A DNA stretch of 64,000 nt from Gammaproteobacteria bacterium (GTDB taxonomy: Bacteria > Pseudomonadota > Gammaproteobacteria > Pseudomonadales > Azotimanducaceae): positions 434,001 to 498,000 of the forward strand of contig VXNM01000010.1 of NCBI GenBank assembly GCA_009840545.1, read 5' to 3'. The notes beneath the pieces were generated by a model that saw nothing but the letters and a program-made list of their open reading frames with translations, made no database searches and was not told the origin of the DNA. This document shows, piece by piece, positions 35,632 through 45,793 of the stretch. Positions within the stretch are counted from its first letter, which is position 1. Every line of letters starts with the position of its first letter. A program made the translations under genes and the position numbers.

Positions 35632-36309
35632 GTGAATCAAGATGCCGAGGCGGGCCCCAAAAGCTCTCAAACCCGCAACCCCTTGATTTGGGACTGGCCG
35701 CTACGTATCTGGCATTGGCTTATCGCTATCTGCGCATTCACCGCATTGCTTACCGGTCTGTTCCAGGATTGGAATGCGATGACGATTCACCGATGGGCCG
35801 GCATCGCAGTAGTGGCGTTGTTGGGATTTCGACTTCTATGGGGTATATGGGGCGGTACATACTCCCGATTTAGACACTATTGGACTACACCTAAACAAGT
35901 CATCTCTCACTTTCGTGGTAATCTGGAACCACAGCCACATACGCCTCCCGGCATTGCCCTTGCCATTTGCATGATGATCGCTATTGGCGTTCAGTCGGTG
36001 GCTGGTCTGTTTACAACCGACGATGTCTTTATCGAAGGTCCCTTCGTCCGCCACGTACCTGATGAAGTTGTGGAGGTTGCATCAGACTTACATCACCAGG
36101 TTTGGTGGGTAGTAATCTCGCTCGTCGCAATCCATCTGGTTGCCCATGCCATTTACGGTGGAATACTGCGTAGCTCGATTCCGTTGTCCATGTTTACCGG
36201 TCGCAAGCCAGTCACAGCTGAGCCAACAGAGTACTCTCTAGTTAGAGCTCTCTTTACGTTTGGTATCGCAATTGCCGGGTTCTATGTAATCCTACAGTAC
36301 TTGAGGTAG
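35632..36309 (+). CDS. Cytochrome b561-type membrane protein
   Basis: A 225-residue four-helix cytochrome b. It has 'WDWPLRIWHWLIAICAFTAL' with a heme-ligand His in the first helix, IHRWAGIAVVALLGFRLLWG in the second, 'LHHQVWWVVISLVAIHLVAH' in the fourth, and a further C-terminal helix. These proteins pass electrons across the inner membrane between quinol and small cytochromes. Here it faces a cytochrome c' gene, a common partner. The start is a GTG at 35632. Confidence 0.88.
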   Translation: MNQDAEAGPKSSQTRNPLIWDWPLRIWHWLIAICAFTALLTGLFQDWNAMTIHRWAGIAVVALLGFRLLWGIWGGTYSRFRHYWTTPKQVISHFRGNLEPQPHTPPGIALAICMMIAIGVQSVAGLFTTDDVFIEGPFVRHVPDEVVEVASDLHHQVWWVVISLVAIHLVAHAIYGGILRSSIPLSMFTGRKPVTAEPTEYSLVRALFTFGIAIAGFYVILQYLR

Positions 36310-36313
36310 AGTC

Positions 36314-36369
36314 GCTTTGGCTGCTTACCTCGCGCCTAGCATCCCAATAGAAGTCGGTTGAGCCAAAGC
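36314..36369. terminator. Inverted repeat between convergent cytochrome genes
   Basis: GCTTTGGCT at 36314-36322 is perfectly complementary to AGCCAAAGC at 36361-36369, with 38 bases between. It sits exactly in the gap between the convergent cytochrome b and cytochrome c' genes. It could act as a terminator for both directions, but the loop is long and no T run follows. A role in mRNA ends is only inferred from position. Confidence 0.35.
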
Positions 36370-36385
36370 CCCGACGAGAGTTGGC

Positions 36386-36829
36386 TTACTCTCGATACTT
36401 GTTGTGGCACCCGCGACAAGCCATTCCTACTTCCCGAACCGCAGAACCAATATCGCTCTCCGACCCGTCGTCATCGACCGTTTCCTTCAAATCAGCAGTA
36501 GCGGTTTTGAACGCTTCTACAGCCTTTTTGAACTCATCGGGTTCCTCCCAGATCTTGTCTAGCGCTTCTCCACCTTCTGATCCATCAGGAAAAAGAGAGC
36601 CCATGATCTCGCCATAGTCGGCAAGCGCGTCGGCATGCATGGAGATGTGGGAGTCGAAAGGCACTTCCCCGCGAACGATCTTCAACAAGGATTGAAAGTG
36701 TCCACCGATGGCTTCCATCGACTCATGCCGGTAATCGGCGATCTCTTCGGTTGCAACCAAACTGGTTACAACAAGAACAATGATTGCTGCATGCACAAGC
36801 TTTCTCGGTCTTCTGTTCATGGTTCTCAC
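36386..36829 (-). CDS. Cytochrome c' (class II)
   Basis: A 147-residue protein with a signal peptide (MNRRPRKLVHAAIIVLVV, cleaved around LVATEE) and a four-helix cytochrome c' body. The heme motif CRGCHNKYR lies right at the C-terminus, as the family requires. Helix 1 'YRHESMEAIGGHFQSLLKIV' contains the Arg and Met seen near the heme in this class. Cytochrome c' binds NO and other gases and may protect against nitrosative stress. Start codons at 36829 and 36820 are both possible; the second begins directly before the basic stretch. Partner of the cytochrome b gene opposite. Confidence 0.9.
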   Translation of the reverse strand: MRTMNRRPRKLVHAAIIVLVVTSLVATEEIADYRHESMEAIGGHFQSLLKIVRGEVPFDSHISMHADALADYGEIMGSLFPDGSEGGEALDKIWEEPDEFKKAVEAFKTATADLKETVDDDGSESDIGSAVREVGMACRGCHNKYRE

Positions 36830-36914
36830 GCAAACTAGAGGTTTCTGTGAGAATTATAGATTCGGTGCATGACCTGCCTTGTTTCAGGTCGGTTGGCGGA
36901 AACCTCGTACGTGA

Positions 36915-39900
36915 CTACGTCGAGACAGCTTGTGCTTGTTGTGCAGACATCAGCTCAGTCACGGTTACCTGGTCCTGTGCAAACTGAAGAGCCAAGTCCA
37001 CCAAATGTCGATGGTGAGTGAAGAACAGGATCTGACATTTCCTTGAGAGTTCCAGAAGAACTTCTAGACCGGCGGTTGCGCGTTCGTCATCGAAATTAAT
37101 GAATAAATCGTCGGCGACGAATGGAATGGATGCATCAGACCCCTTTATGTGTTCCTCTAGCGCCGCAACGCGCAGCGCCAAGTAGAGCTGATCGAGGCTA
37201 CCTTCGCTCAAACCAGGTAAACGAACTTCGTCCTTGTTATTGCGGTAGGCAACTAAAGCAGGCTTATTGCCTTCCATTTGCACTTCGATCTGAGCAAAGG
37301 ACCCAAGAGTCAACAAATTGAAAATCTCGCTCGCACGTTTCAATAGCGGGCCCTGGCGCTCTTTGCGAAAACGCTCAATCGCCCATTCCAAGACCACAGC
37401 AGATGCTCGAATTGGAATGTATTTTTCGATGGCATCTCTCATTTCAGCCAACGCGCATTCCTTATCGAATTCGGCATGCGCAGCTTCGTCGGATCCTCTA
37501 ATCTCATCGAGTTGCATCTTTGCTTCGGTTCGTTTCGGCAGCAGCTCCTTCTCTTGTTCACGCCACTCGTTGAGCTGAGTCTCAAGCCTGGACTCTTCAG
37601 ACCGAGCAGAGTCTAGATCCTGCACCGAATCGCATTCCTTCTTGAGTTCGAGAATTGATAGTCCATCTCCGTCGGACCTCAGTTCTTTCTCCAATTCCGA
37701 CTGTTCTCCGCGAAGACTTCGCAAGTCATCGGACTTTTGTATGCATGTACGCAAAGTCTCCACATCCGACGCTCCCACTATCGAGCGCATTTGATCGATA
37801 CTCGTGGTAAGTGCACGATGCTCCTGAGTGAGTTCCCTCTTTTGAGCTTCTTCATCACTGAGTTGCTTGGTGAGCCCTTCCCGGCGCGTCTTAACTCGGA
37901 GAGAACTGTCGAGACGTTTCTTTAACTGCCGAACGATGTCTTCTGCATCGGACCCGACGAGATCGGGATACTCTTGTAGAACCTTGGTTTTAACTCGATC
38001 TTCGAATTCATCAATTTCGGCCTTGAGAGAACCAATCTGACTTTCTTTCAAGTCGACAATTTTGGTTTCTACCTCTCGTAACTCATCAAAAAAGTCCAAC
38101 TTTTCAGCCACTTGTTGCGGACTTTCAGACCCAGACAGGTTGATGTGCCTCAAGGCATCCGACCACTCAGACATCCACTCTTGGGATTCTTGCTGAATAG
38201 CTTCCAAGTCCCCGTGCTTGTCTTTGACATCAGCTTTCGCCACTTTCAAGTTGTCCGAAACGTTCTTTCGGTTTGAGTTAGCCACCTGAATCTGGTTCAC
38301 AGTTTCACGCGAAAATGCCAAGGCTTCGGCCAAAGTATCGAACTCTACTAGCTCGATCTCTTTAGAGAGATCGCCTAGTACCCCGTGTAATCGCTCTCGA
38401 GCCTGTTCTTCAAGTTCCGTCAACTGCTTTACTTCTGCTCGTATTTCGGTTTCCTTTCGCATCGCGGAAATCAAAGATTCTCGTGTCTCCCACCATGTGT
38501 ACATGGTTTCTGGGTCTGCAACCTCAAATGGAACGTTTGCCCAAAGTGACTCCCATCGACTTTGATACTTCTGGTATTCGTTCTCGATTTCGCTCGCCTT
38601 ATCTCGGAGATCACGAAGATCTCGTTCTGATTGATCACGAGTCCTGAGTAATTCCGCATGAAGAGCTTCAGCTTCCGCATTGACAAATCGCTTGTCTGCG
38701 AGCGCATCGGACTCTTCGACTTTGTCTTCAAATTCAACGGCTCGATTCGTGAAATCCTGCAAGTCGCCCGAAGACGAAAGCACGCTATCGGAATCGGCAA
38801 GAAGGTCAGCCTTCAACGACTCCCACAACTCATCGCGTTCACTTCGTAACGCTTTCAAGTTTTCCTCAGATATCAGCTCTTCGTCCTTGAGAAAACTATC
38901 GATCTTCTCTCCGATAGCTCTTGATTCCCGAACAGCATCTCCTATCTTGCCTCTTTGAGCAACTTGCTCCTTTTCGAAAGCGCGACTTTCATCGCGCATG
39001 TTCAAAATCACTTCCCGTGACGGAATGGCGAGCGATTCCAAGTCAGTTTCCTCCGGAACGGCGGGAGCAAGCGTTCGTCGAGTTCTCTCAGTATCACGCG
39101 TATGGACTTCAAGCTGTCGCTGCAGCTGAGGAAGATTGGCTATGGAATCCAGTTCTTTCTGACTGGTCTCAACAGCTGCATTCAATAAATCGACATCGAC
39201 TATTGGTCCAAGAGATTTCAGCTCTTCTTCAAGCCTTTCTCGAATTCGGGTTGTGTCTCTCAGAAGGTCCTCGACACCCGTTTCCTTAGCGTCCAACATA
39301 CCTTTCCGTCCGATCAACTCTCGAATTCGACGGCTGTATCCCCGCGACGGAATTCGTCCTGCTATATCGGCCTGATTAAGTGATGCCAATCCTAACCGTT
39401 CAGACAGCACTTGAAATTTGGTTAGTTGGGTGCCCAGTTCTTTCTCTCGTTCAGGCAGGTCAAGTTTCGATTTGGAAATTTGGACGCAACTTACATTAAG
39501 CTTTTCAATATCAACTTCGTCCTCGATTGCTTTCTCATCAAGCTGCAAGGCTTCCCGTTCAGTCTTCAACTGACCAATGCGTTGCTCAATTCCCTCGATC
39601 CGTGCAGTTAGAATTTGGTCCTTGGACACGAGACCATTTAGCTTCTCCATTGAGTCCTCGGGAAGTTCCATAACTGCCCCCAACTCAGAAATTTGCTGAT
39701 CGGTCTCGAAGTAGTGCGAAACTTTTTGTTTGAGCCTTCTAATCCGCAAGAGCTTGCGCTGTCTAGGCTCTAGTGCTCGAATTTCCTCCCGTACGGACTC
39801 TAGCTGACTCTCTACATCTTCAAGTGCTCGTTGACGATTCTCCCAATCGCGTGCCAATACTGAACGTTCAGCCACCATCTTGGAGGCCGCGTCGAAGCGT

Positions 39901-40475
39901 TCTTTAGCTTGGTAATAGATTCGATTCTTGCTCTTGTTGGGCGACCACTGTTCCGCAGCCTCTGCCTTCCACAAATCCAACGTCGACTGCAAGTCAACGA
40001 GTCCGGCAGTAGCGGCAAATAGTGCTTTGCCCACGTCGTCTTCCGCATCCAGCATGGCCTGGCCACCGCGATGGAGCCGTTCATGATCCAAGCTGAACAT
40101 TCGGGAGAAAGTATCTCGGTTTATGTGATGTAGTAGCGCTAGTAGCACACCGTCGCCGTCGGTTATGGCTTCGTTCGTATTGGGGTCTCGTAGAGTGTTA
40201 ACTCGGCCTTTGCGACGTATGGCTTCAAATTCATCGTCTTTCGTTTGGATCTGAGCACCAACTTGCATGTTGGTAGACCCGTGTCGAAAGCTATAGGCTG
40301 ACCTGGAGGGAATACCAAATAGGAAGTCTTCCAAAGCCAATCGTGCCGAGGACTTTCCTGCCTCGTTTGGGCCGTAGACTAGCTGAAAGTCACTACCGCT
40401 AGCAGATTTGGGAAACTCGAGAATCTCGTCGGAGAAATGTCCATATCGGATCAAATTGAGATTGTTAATTCGCAT
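36915..40475 (-). CDS. SMC-like AAA ATPase, YhaN type
   Basis: An 1186-residue SbcC/Rad50-like ATPase. The Walker A motif GPNEAGKSSARL begins at residue 35. Two very long coiled coils rich in Glu, Lys, Leu and Arg follow. The C-terminal head has the signature region 'PGLSEGSLDQLYLALRVAAL' and a Walker B IPFVADDLFINFDDERA. I see no CxxC zinc hook between the coils, which fits YhaN rather than SbcC. Such proteins work with a metallophosphatase nuclease on DNA ends. The ATG at 40473-40475 is chosen because the family N-terminus MRINNLNLIRYGHF begins there. It overlaps the nuclease gene by 11 bases. Confidence 0.9.
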   Translation of the reverse strand: MRINNLNLIRYGHFSDEILEFPKSASGSDFQLVYGPNEAGKSSARLALEDFLFGIPSRSAYSFRHGSTNMQVGAQIQTKDDEFEAIRRKGRVNTLRDPNTNEAITDGDGVLLALLHHINRDTFSRMFSLDHERLHRGGQAMLDAEDDVGKALFAATAGLVDLQSTLDLWKAEAAEQWSPNKSKNRIYYQAKERFDAASKMVAERSVLARDWENRQRALEDVESQLESVREEIRALEPRQRKLLRIRRLKQKVSHYFETDQQISELGAVMELPEDSMEKLNGLVSKDQILTARIEGIEQRIGQLKTEREALQLDEKAIEDEVDIEKLNVSCVQISKSKLDLPEREKELGTQLTKFQVLSERLGLASLNQADIAGRIPSRGYSRRIRELIGRKGMLDAKETGVEDLLRDTTRIRERLEEELKSLGPIVDVDLLNAAVETSQKELDSIANLPQLQRQLEVHTRDTERTRRTLAPAVPEETDLESLAIPSREVILNMRDESRAFEKEQVAQRGKIGDAVRESRAIGEKIDSFLKDEELISEENLKALRSERDELWESLKADLLADSDSVLSSSGDLQDFTNRAVEFEDKVEESDALADKRFVNAEAEALHAELLRTRDQSERDLRDLRDKASEIENEYQKYQSRWESLWANVPFEVADPETMYTWWETRESLISAMRKETEIRAEVKQLTELEEQARERLHGVLGDLSKEIELVEFDTLAEALAFSRETVNQIQVANSNRKNVSDNLKVAKADVKDKHGDLEAIQQESQEWMSEWSDALRHINLSGSESPQQVAEKLDFFDELREVETKIVDLKESQIGSLKAEIDEFEDRVKTKVLQEYPDLVGSDAEDIVRQLKKRLDSSLRVKTRREGLTKQLSDEEAQKRELTQEHRALTTSIDQMRSIVGASDVETLRTCIQKSDDLRSLRGEQSELEKELRSDGDGLSILELKKECDSVQDLDSARSEESRLETQLNEWREQEKELLPKRTEAKMQLDEIRGSDEAAHAEFDKECALAEMRDAIEKYIPIRASAVVLEWAIERFRKERQGPLLKRASEIFNLLTLGSFAQIEVQMEGNKPALVAYRNNKDEVRLPGLSEGSLDQLYLALRVAALEEHIKGSDASIPFVADDLFINFDDERATAGLEVLLELSRKCQILFFTHHRHLVDLALQFAQDQVTVTELMSAQQAQAVST

Positions 40476-41772
40476 TCTGTTCGCCTCTATTAATCTCAAA
40501 CATTACGCGATTAGCGGTCTGTGTCAGTAGTTCTTCAATCTTGCCGTTAACGAGCAAGTGGGTATAGCTCCTTTCGTTGTCTTCAAGGTCAGTTTTCAGT
40601 TCACTCTGTAGTTTTCCCGACAGTCTTGCGAACTCGTCCTGCAGATGTTCTGCTAGTTCCGAGTCTCCGACCGCCCCAACAAGCATGGCCTGTAGTTCTC
40701 CCATGGCTTCATCCACAGTTATTTCCTGTGCTACTGTTGCTGGAGGTGTAGTTGCGACCTCGACTCTCTCTATCCAGAGCGAATCTCTCCCAATATCCAA
40801 AGACAAGGCTTGAACATCGCGGGTGAGTCCTTCGTTTCCTGAAACGAACGACCCATGTAAGGGAGTCGTTCCGGTGAGTCGAATGCGCACGGCGTTAGTG
40901 TGTTCTCCTTCATTGTCTTTCTGGAATTCGCCTACTTTCTGTTGTATGGCTGTCATGACGTCGACTAATTCAGTGAACTCTTCGACCCACACATCGAGTC
41001 GATGCCAACGAACGACATCACACTCCCACTCTTCGATATCCACCACTCGACCTTCTTCGACTGTGACGAGAGAAGCGCTGCGAGGTCCATCCTCGTTGAT
41101 GTGCCGTCCTTGCAGATTGCCTGGAAAGACAACATGTGGATATTCATTTAGTATCTGGCGAGTGTGTACGTGTCCAAGAGCCCAGTAGTCGTATCCTGCA
41201 TTGACAAGTTGCTCTTCAGTGCAGGGAGCGTAGTTAGCGTGACCGCCAATTCCGCCCAATCCGGTGTGTAAGACACCAATGTTAAACATTCCATCTTTAG
41301 GGGACGGATACTCTTGAACCATGTTCTCTTGTACATCACGTCTGGGATAGCTACGGCCATGCAATACGACATTAAGATCGTCAATCCGGTGTGATTCGAC
41401 GGTTTTATGTGAGAACTCGTAAACATTTTCAGGAAGGCGCAACCGCTTCGTAATTTGACTTTGTGCGTCGTGATTACCATACAGGACATAAGCACTTATC
41501 TCTGCCTGCCGTAGTCTCGCCATCTCATTTACAAAGAAGAATCCGGTGTTGTAGTCCTTCCAGTCTCCATCAAACAAGTCTCCTGCAATAATTAAAAAGT
41601 CCGGCCGAGCATCAATCGTCTTGCTGATCAATTCTCTGAACGCATCGCGAGTTGCTGTTCTAAGGCGGTCTACAGCCACTCCCTCGTACTTGGTCAGACC
41701 TCTCATCGGGCTGTCGAGGTGAATGTCTGCTGTATGGACAAATTGGAATCTTGACGTAGATAGATCTTTCAA
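40465..41772 (-). CDS. Calcineurin-like DNA nuclease, YhaO/SbcD type
   Basis: A 435-residue metallophosphatase. The metal-binding motifs appear in order: FVHTADIHLDSPM, IIAGDLFDG, LYGNHDAQS, VLHTGLGG and WALGHVHTRQ. This is the Mre11/SbcD/YhaO pattern, Mn-dependent nuclease acting on DNA ends. The N-terminus 'RFQFVHTADIHLDSPMRGL' with 'RTATRDAFRELISKTI' is the YhaO form. It is the first gene of the pair and is translationally coupled to the YhaN-like gene by overlap, so the products probably form one repair complex. Confidence 0.92.
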   Translation of the reverse strand: MKDLSTSRFQFVHTADIHLDSPMRGLTKYEGVAVDRLRTATRDAFRELISKTIDARPDFLIIAGDLFDGDWKDYNTGFFFVNEMARLRQAEISAYVLYGNHDAQSQITKRLRLPENVYEFSHKTVESHRIDDLNVVLHGRSYPRRDVQENMVQEYPSPKDGMFNIGVLHTGLGGIGGHANYAPCTEEQLVNAGYDYWALGHVHTRQILNEYPHVVFPGNLQGRHINEDGPRSASLVTVEEGRVVDIEEWECDVVRWHRLDVWVEEFTELVDVMTAIQQKVGEFQKDNEGEHTNAVRIRLTGTTPLHGSFVSGNEGLTRDVQALSLDIGRDSLWIERVEVATTPPATVAQEITVDEAMGELQAMLVGAVGDSELAEHLQDEFARLSGKLQSELKTDLEDNERSYTHLLVNGKIEELLTQTANRVMFEINRGEQNAN

Positions 41773-42321
41773 ATTTCTATTTCAACCTCACTCTCGTCGC
41801 TAATTGAGGCATGAGCGCAAGAAGAAGACTTCAATATGGCAAATGAGTGTCTTCTAACATTACGGAACTCAGTCTCGTAACGGCATCGATTATTGCCTAA
41901 TATTCTTGAGGCCACAGCGCGTTGAATGATAATGAAGCACTGTCGGCCACTCGCGCCTATGTTACCAAAAACACGCTGTACAAACAATCATGCTTTGAAC
42001 GATGCCTGTGGGCTGATCCTGTACACCCTTACGGGATTCTGTCGACGAGCCGAATGAGGAATCTGTCTCTTCAAGATTTTCAATGCACGAATCAGTCGCG
42101 ACACTTTCATTGCTGTTGTCATTTGGTTTTACGAATGCAATGATGCTGCAAATCACCACAACCACAAAACCCTACAGGACCGCAGGCATGACAATTCTTC
42201 GATCATGAATCATGTCAGCCACAGTGTCTTCGGGTCAAGATCAAGACTTACGGAGTTGCCTGCCTAAACGAACACCACACTCATGAGACTCAGCAGCAAT
42301 TTACCCAGTAATCATGAAGAC
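41773..42321. other. Intergenic region without recognised genes
   Basis: About 550 bases between the M3 peptidase and the YhaO-like gene. A minus-strand frame at 41962-42165 has a hydrophobic start followed by a Ser/Glu-rich part, and a plus-strand frame overlaps it, but neither has a ribosome site or known motif. I see no RNA gene or strong terminator. Confidence 0.5.
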
Positions 42322-44169
42322 TCAGTCGAATATTTTTTCACACAACCCCTCAAAGTGACGGACTCTCGGCTCGAGGGCAGCAACGGTATCTCTCCAAAAG
42401 TTTCGTTCAGTTAGATCGACATTCAAATGCGTTTGTGCTAATTGCTCCGCGCTTACTCGGCCTGTGTCGCGCAGCAATCCGGTGTAGCGTGCAAAGAAAT
42501 TTCCGTCCATTTGATCGCGCCGCTGGTAGACGCTTTGACTGAACAGATAGCCAAACAGGTAGGGGAAGTTGTAGAAGCTAGTTCCAGATATATGGAAATG
42601 CAATTTGTTGATCCAGAATAGATCGTCAGGTTCCGACAGTGAGTCTCCATACCAATCGTTCCAAGCGTTGGCCATTAGAGATCTCAACTCGCTAGGGAGC
42701 AATGGTTTCTGCTGACGCGCTTCGTAGAAGTTTTTTTCGAATTCGAATCGAGTCGGAATGTTCAGTAAGAAAGATGTGATAGCAGAGAGTTCCTCCCACG
42801 CTACCGCTAATTCAGTTTGTGGACTCTCCGCTTTGTTCAAGAGTGCGTCTCGAACCAGGGTCTCGCCGAACGTACTGGCTGTCTCGGCCAACGACATCCC
42901 GTAGGACCTTTGCGAATCTGGTAGGTCTTTCATCGCCCAGTGATGAAACGCATGACCAAGTTCGTGGGCCAGTATCGTTATGTCGGTCATAGACCCCGAA
43001 TACGTCATGTAGACTCGCGGTGTTCTGCTCTTGGGGAACGACGTGCAATAGGCACCCGGACGCTTGCTGCTGCCCACTGTTCCCTCTATCCATTGATTCT
43101 TTGCCATCATTCGTACAAATTCACCCATCGAGGCGTCAACTTGCCCATAGGCGTTGGCAACGATTTCCAGACCTTCATCAAAGGGAATCGATGCGTCTTG
43201 ATTCGGCAGTTCGGGTGCGGGTGCACGTTGGTCCCAAGGACCGATTCTTTGCTTTCCGTAGGCTCGAGCGAGCGCTTTCGCGGCACGGCGCGACAGTTCT
43301 CTCGACTCTCGTGCAACATCAATGACTGCGTCGAGTGTCTCACGCTTGATATGGCTTGAATGAGCGGGTGCATCCAAGAAGTGCACGGCCTTTCCATTTG
43401 AACGCCGCTTGCACATTTCCAAGCGCCAGCCAGCCAGTGCATTGATGGAGGCGGCACAGGTTTCCTCATGATCCGACCATGCTCGATTAATTGCTCGCCA
43501 AGCATCTTCCCGTGTTCGATCATCGGTCGACTGCATTAGCGAGGCAGCCTCAGCTATCCCCACCTCTCGCTGATCGTTGCCGTCCAATACTTGGCACTTC
43601 AACTGTCCAGACAGGCGGTCGTAGAGCCTGCTCCAAGCGTGGATCCCGCTCTGTCCCAGCGCACTTACGAGATTCTCCTCGTCAAGGCTAAGCAGTTCGT
43701 GCCGGCGAGCCCTTGTATGACGAACCTGAAATTCCGAAGCAGAGGCTCGTTCGTCATCCAAGTACTCATCAATCACATCGTCAGTCACCAAGTTCAGGAA
43801 CTGGGACAGTGGTTGCATCAGCTCGGAGAACTTGACTCGATACTCAATGAGACTTCCTTCAAGAGTCTTGGCAATATCGTCGTTTCCGTCGACGGAGAGC
43901 AAACAGTTAGCAAACGTCGATGGGTTGCCCAGAAATTTGGAGGCTTTTTCCGAGAGATCATGGACGTTGCGAGCAGCTTCTATCGCCGCGGAACGTTCAG
44001 AACTGCTCATGCTCTCTATCCGATCGATCACAGCGAGAATCGCCTTGTTTTCTTCAGCAACACGATCCAAGATGGATGTGAATTCCTTGAGGTCGGCTTC
44101 AATTTGTGAATCAGTCGGTGAGGAGTATTCCTGGGACAAATCCCATGATGGACCTGTGAGTTGCTTCAT
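42322..44169 (-). CDS. M3-family oligoendopeptidase
   Basis: A 615-residue zinc metallopeptidase of the M3 / PepF type. The zinc motif ILAHELGHAFHHW lies at residues 399-411, with the third ligand Glu in the SLAETASTFGE segment about 25 residues later. Preceding 'RPGAYCTSFPKSRTPRVYMT' is the usual substrate-side block. No signal peptide is present, so it acts in the cytoplasm on short peptides. It follows a Gfo/Idh/MocA gene on the same strand by 250 bases and is probably transcribed separately. Confidence 0.93.
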   Translation of the reverse strand: MKQLTGPSWDLSQEYSSPTDSQIEADLKEFTSILDRVAEENKAILAVIDRIESMSSSERSAAIEAARNVHDLSEKASKFLGNPSTFANCLLSVDGNDDIAKTLEGSLIEYRVKFSELMQPLSQFLNLVTDDVIDEYLDDERASASEFQVRHTRARRHELLSLDEENLVSALGQSGIHAWSRLYDRLSGQLKCQVLDGNDQREVGIAEAASLMQSTDDRTREDAWRAINRAWSDHEETCAASINALAGWRLEMCKRRSNGKAVHFLDAPAHSSHIKRETLDAVIDVARESRELSRRAAKALARAYGKQRIGPWDQRAPAPELPNQDASIPFDEGLEIVANAYGQVDASMGEFVRMMAKNQWIEGTVGSSKRPGAYCTSFPKSRTPRVYMTYSGSMTDITILAHELGHAFHHWAMKDLPDSQRSYGMSLAETASTFGETLVRDALLNKAESPQTELAVAWEELSAITSFLLNIPTRFEFEKNFYEARQQKPLLPSELRSLMANAWNDWYGDSLSEPDDLFWINKLHFHISGTSFYNFPYLFGYLFSQSVYQRRDQMDGNFFARYTGLLRDTGRVSAEQLAQTHLNVDLTERNFWRDTVAALEPRVRHFEGLCEKIFD

Positions 44170-44326
44170 AGCAGTTTTCCGAATAAAGTGGGCACGTGAT
44201 TGGTGTCTAGTGGCTGAAACGAGACATGCCGTCGATTGTATTGATTAGATTGTCCGTTTGGGACTCAATCAGTGTTCCCTAGGTGCGATGAATGGAGAGA
44301 GTTCACAAAAGAATTAGAGGATCGAG

Positions 44327-44348
44327 CGTTGAGTTTCATAGCTCAACG
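44327..44348. terminator. Perfect 7-bp hairpin after the oxidoreductase gene
   Basis: CGTTGAG at 44327-44333 and CTCAACG at 44342-44348 form a perfect stem around TTTCATAG, about 70 bases after the stop of the Gfo/Idh/MocA gene and upstream of the peptidase gene. There is no T run on either side, so it is at best a weak or Rho-assisted terminator. Confidence 0.28.
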
Positions 44349-44419
44349 AGACATGATCGTCCTCGCGTCCAGAGTGGCACATTTCTGGACAAAAAACCGG
44401 TACAGAGTCTAGCTAGATG

Positions 44420-45691
44420 TCAGAAGCCGATTTCTCCACACTGTCGGTTGATCTCGTCGATGATCTCGCACACTCGAATGGATTCAGCACGCGTGAATTG
44501 GGGCATTTCCTTGAGTCCCGCAGCCATGCATCGGTGCACGGCTTGCGCTTGGTACAGGAATCCATGCTGATTTCCTCCACTCCAAGTCCATCCCTTGTAG
44601 CGTATCAACCGTTCTCCGTTCCATCGGGCACCGGGAGGTTGCCCTCGAGTGATCGGCGCGGGCGTTGGCATTGGATATTCAAAGCGCTCTACATGATTGA
44701 AAGGACCTGCGCTTGGGTTCCTGTCCTGATTCCAGTGAGTTTCCAACCAATCACCAGTCCACCCTTTGGATGGATCTAGTTCCAACGTGGGTTTTCCTTC
44801 TTGCTTGCGCGTTCCGTGTCGTGTTGGACGACCCGTTCGCACAGTCAGGGCTGAAGGATGGTGAGACGGTGTCTCGATTGTAAGGCGACCCTTGGTTCCA
44901 ACAAATTGGGATTCTTCAACAAACCGTCCCGACGGAAATGTAATCACTGCAATGCCTCTCTGCTGCGAGTACTGCAATATCGAAGCACTGGGCGGCGCGC
45001 CGTGAGCAGAAGGAATGCCGTTTGCATATGGTTGACCACGTGATTTTCTACCCGCAGCCACGATTGTTGGCATTTCTTCCGCTCCAAATCCCATGATCGC
45101 CGGGTTCAATGCATATACCCGATCTGGATAGTCGGCTTGCACCACTTGCAAATCGCCAATGTCTCCTCTTTCCAAAATTGCCCGTGCATGTTCCACCGCA
45201 GGAAAGAACCTCAACCACATGCCCTCTTGACAGAAAGTACCCGCTTCGTCCGCTGCTGCGTAGACCTCCTTGGCTTGGTCCGCCGTGTCGGTGAACGGCT
45301 TCTCGCACAATATGTGCTTTCCTGCTCTTATTGCCGTCATCAGGTCGCGATAATGGTCCCAGGTCTTCGATGCGATGTAGACGATGTCCACATCGGGATC
45401 TTCACAAAGTTCTTGGTAGGAACCATAGGCGGTAGAGATGCCGTGCGCTTCCGCGTATAGTTCAGCACGACGCTTGTCTCGAGCCGCAACAGCAGTCACA
45501 CTCGCACCTGGAACTTCCTGAAGAGACTTGATCCAGTCCGATGCAATTGCGGATGCGCTAATGATTCCCCATCTTAATGAATGTCGTATCCCTTCCTCTT
45601 CAGTGAGTCCTTGCCGAATATCCATAGGAGTGTTCATCGGCCATCCGTCAATAAAGGTCGAATCGTCCATGTGGCTGTCGTTCATATCCAT
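44420..45691 (-). CDS. Gfo/Idh/MocA-family oxidoreductase
   Basis: A 423-residue NAD(P)-dependent sugar or diol dehydrogenase. The N-terminal Rossmann part has 'LRWGIISASAIASDWIKSLQ', 'VPGASVTAVAARDKRRAE' and DIVYIASKTWDHY. The EKP motif follows in HILCEKPFTDTADQAKEV, and the C-terminal substrate domain begins at 'GMWLRFFPAVEHAR'. This resembles the trans-1,2-dihydrobenzenediol dehydrogenase / scyllo-inositol branch. Residues 1-38 before the Rossmann strand are longer than usual, so the true start may be internal; two ATG codons lie close together at 45691 and 45685. It is downstream of the repeat-protein array but shows no functional link to it. Confidence 0.88.
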   Translation of the reverse strand: MDMNDSHMDDSTFIDGWPMNTPMDIRQGLTEEEGIRHSLRWGIISASAIASDWIKSLQEVPGASVTAVAARDKRRAELYAEAHGISTAYGSYQELCEDPDVDIVYIASKTWDHYRDLMTAIRAGKHILCEKPFTDTADQAKEVYAAADEAGTFCQEGMWLRFFPAVEHARAILERGDIGDLQVVQADYPDRVYALNPAIMGFGAEEMPTIVAAGRKSRGQPYANGIPSAHGAPPSASILQYSQQRGIAVITFPSGRFVEESQFVGTKGRLTIETPSHHPSALTVRTGRPTRHGTRKQEGKPTLELDPSKGWTGDWLETHWNQDRNPSAGPFNHVERFEYPMPTPAPITRGQPPGARWNGERLIRYKGWTWSGGNQHGFLYQAQAVHRCMAAGLKEMPQFTRAESIRVCEIIDEINRQCGEIGF

Positions 45692-45793
45692 TCTCTCGCT
45701 CTTAGTGGTTTGAACCCTTCTGCGGTCACTAGGATACGAAAGACCACGTCCGAACTACTTCCAATCCTTTGTGGTCTGCTTGTCAGGGTTCAA

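Noticed and set aside
41962-42165. Minus-strand frame of 67 codons with a hydrophobic start
   Set aside because: Single short hydrophobic run, overlapped by an opposite-strand frame, without ribosome site or known motif.
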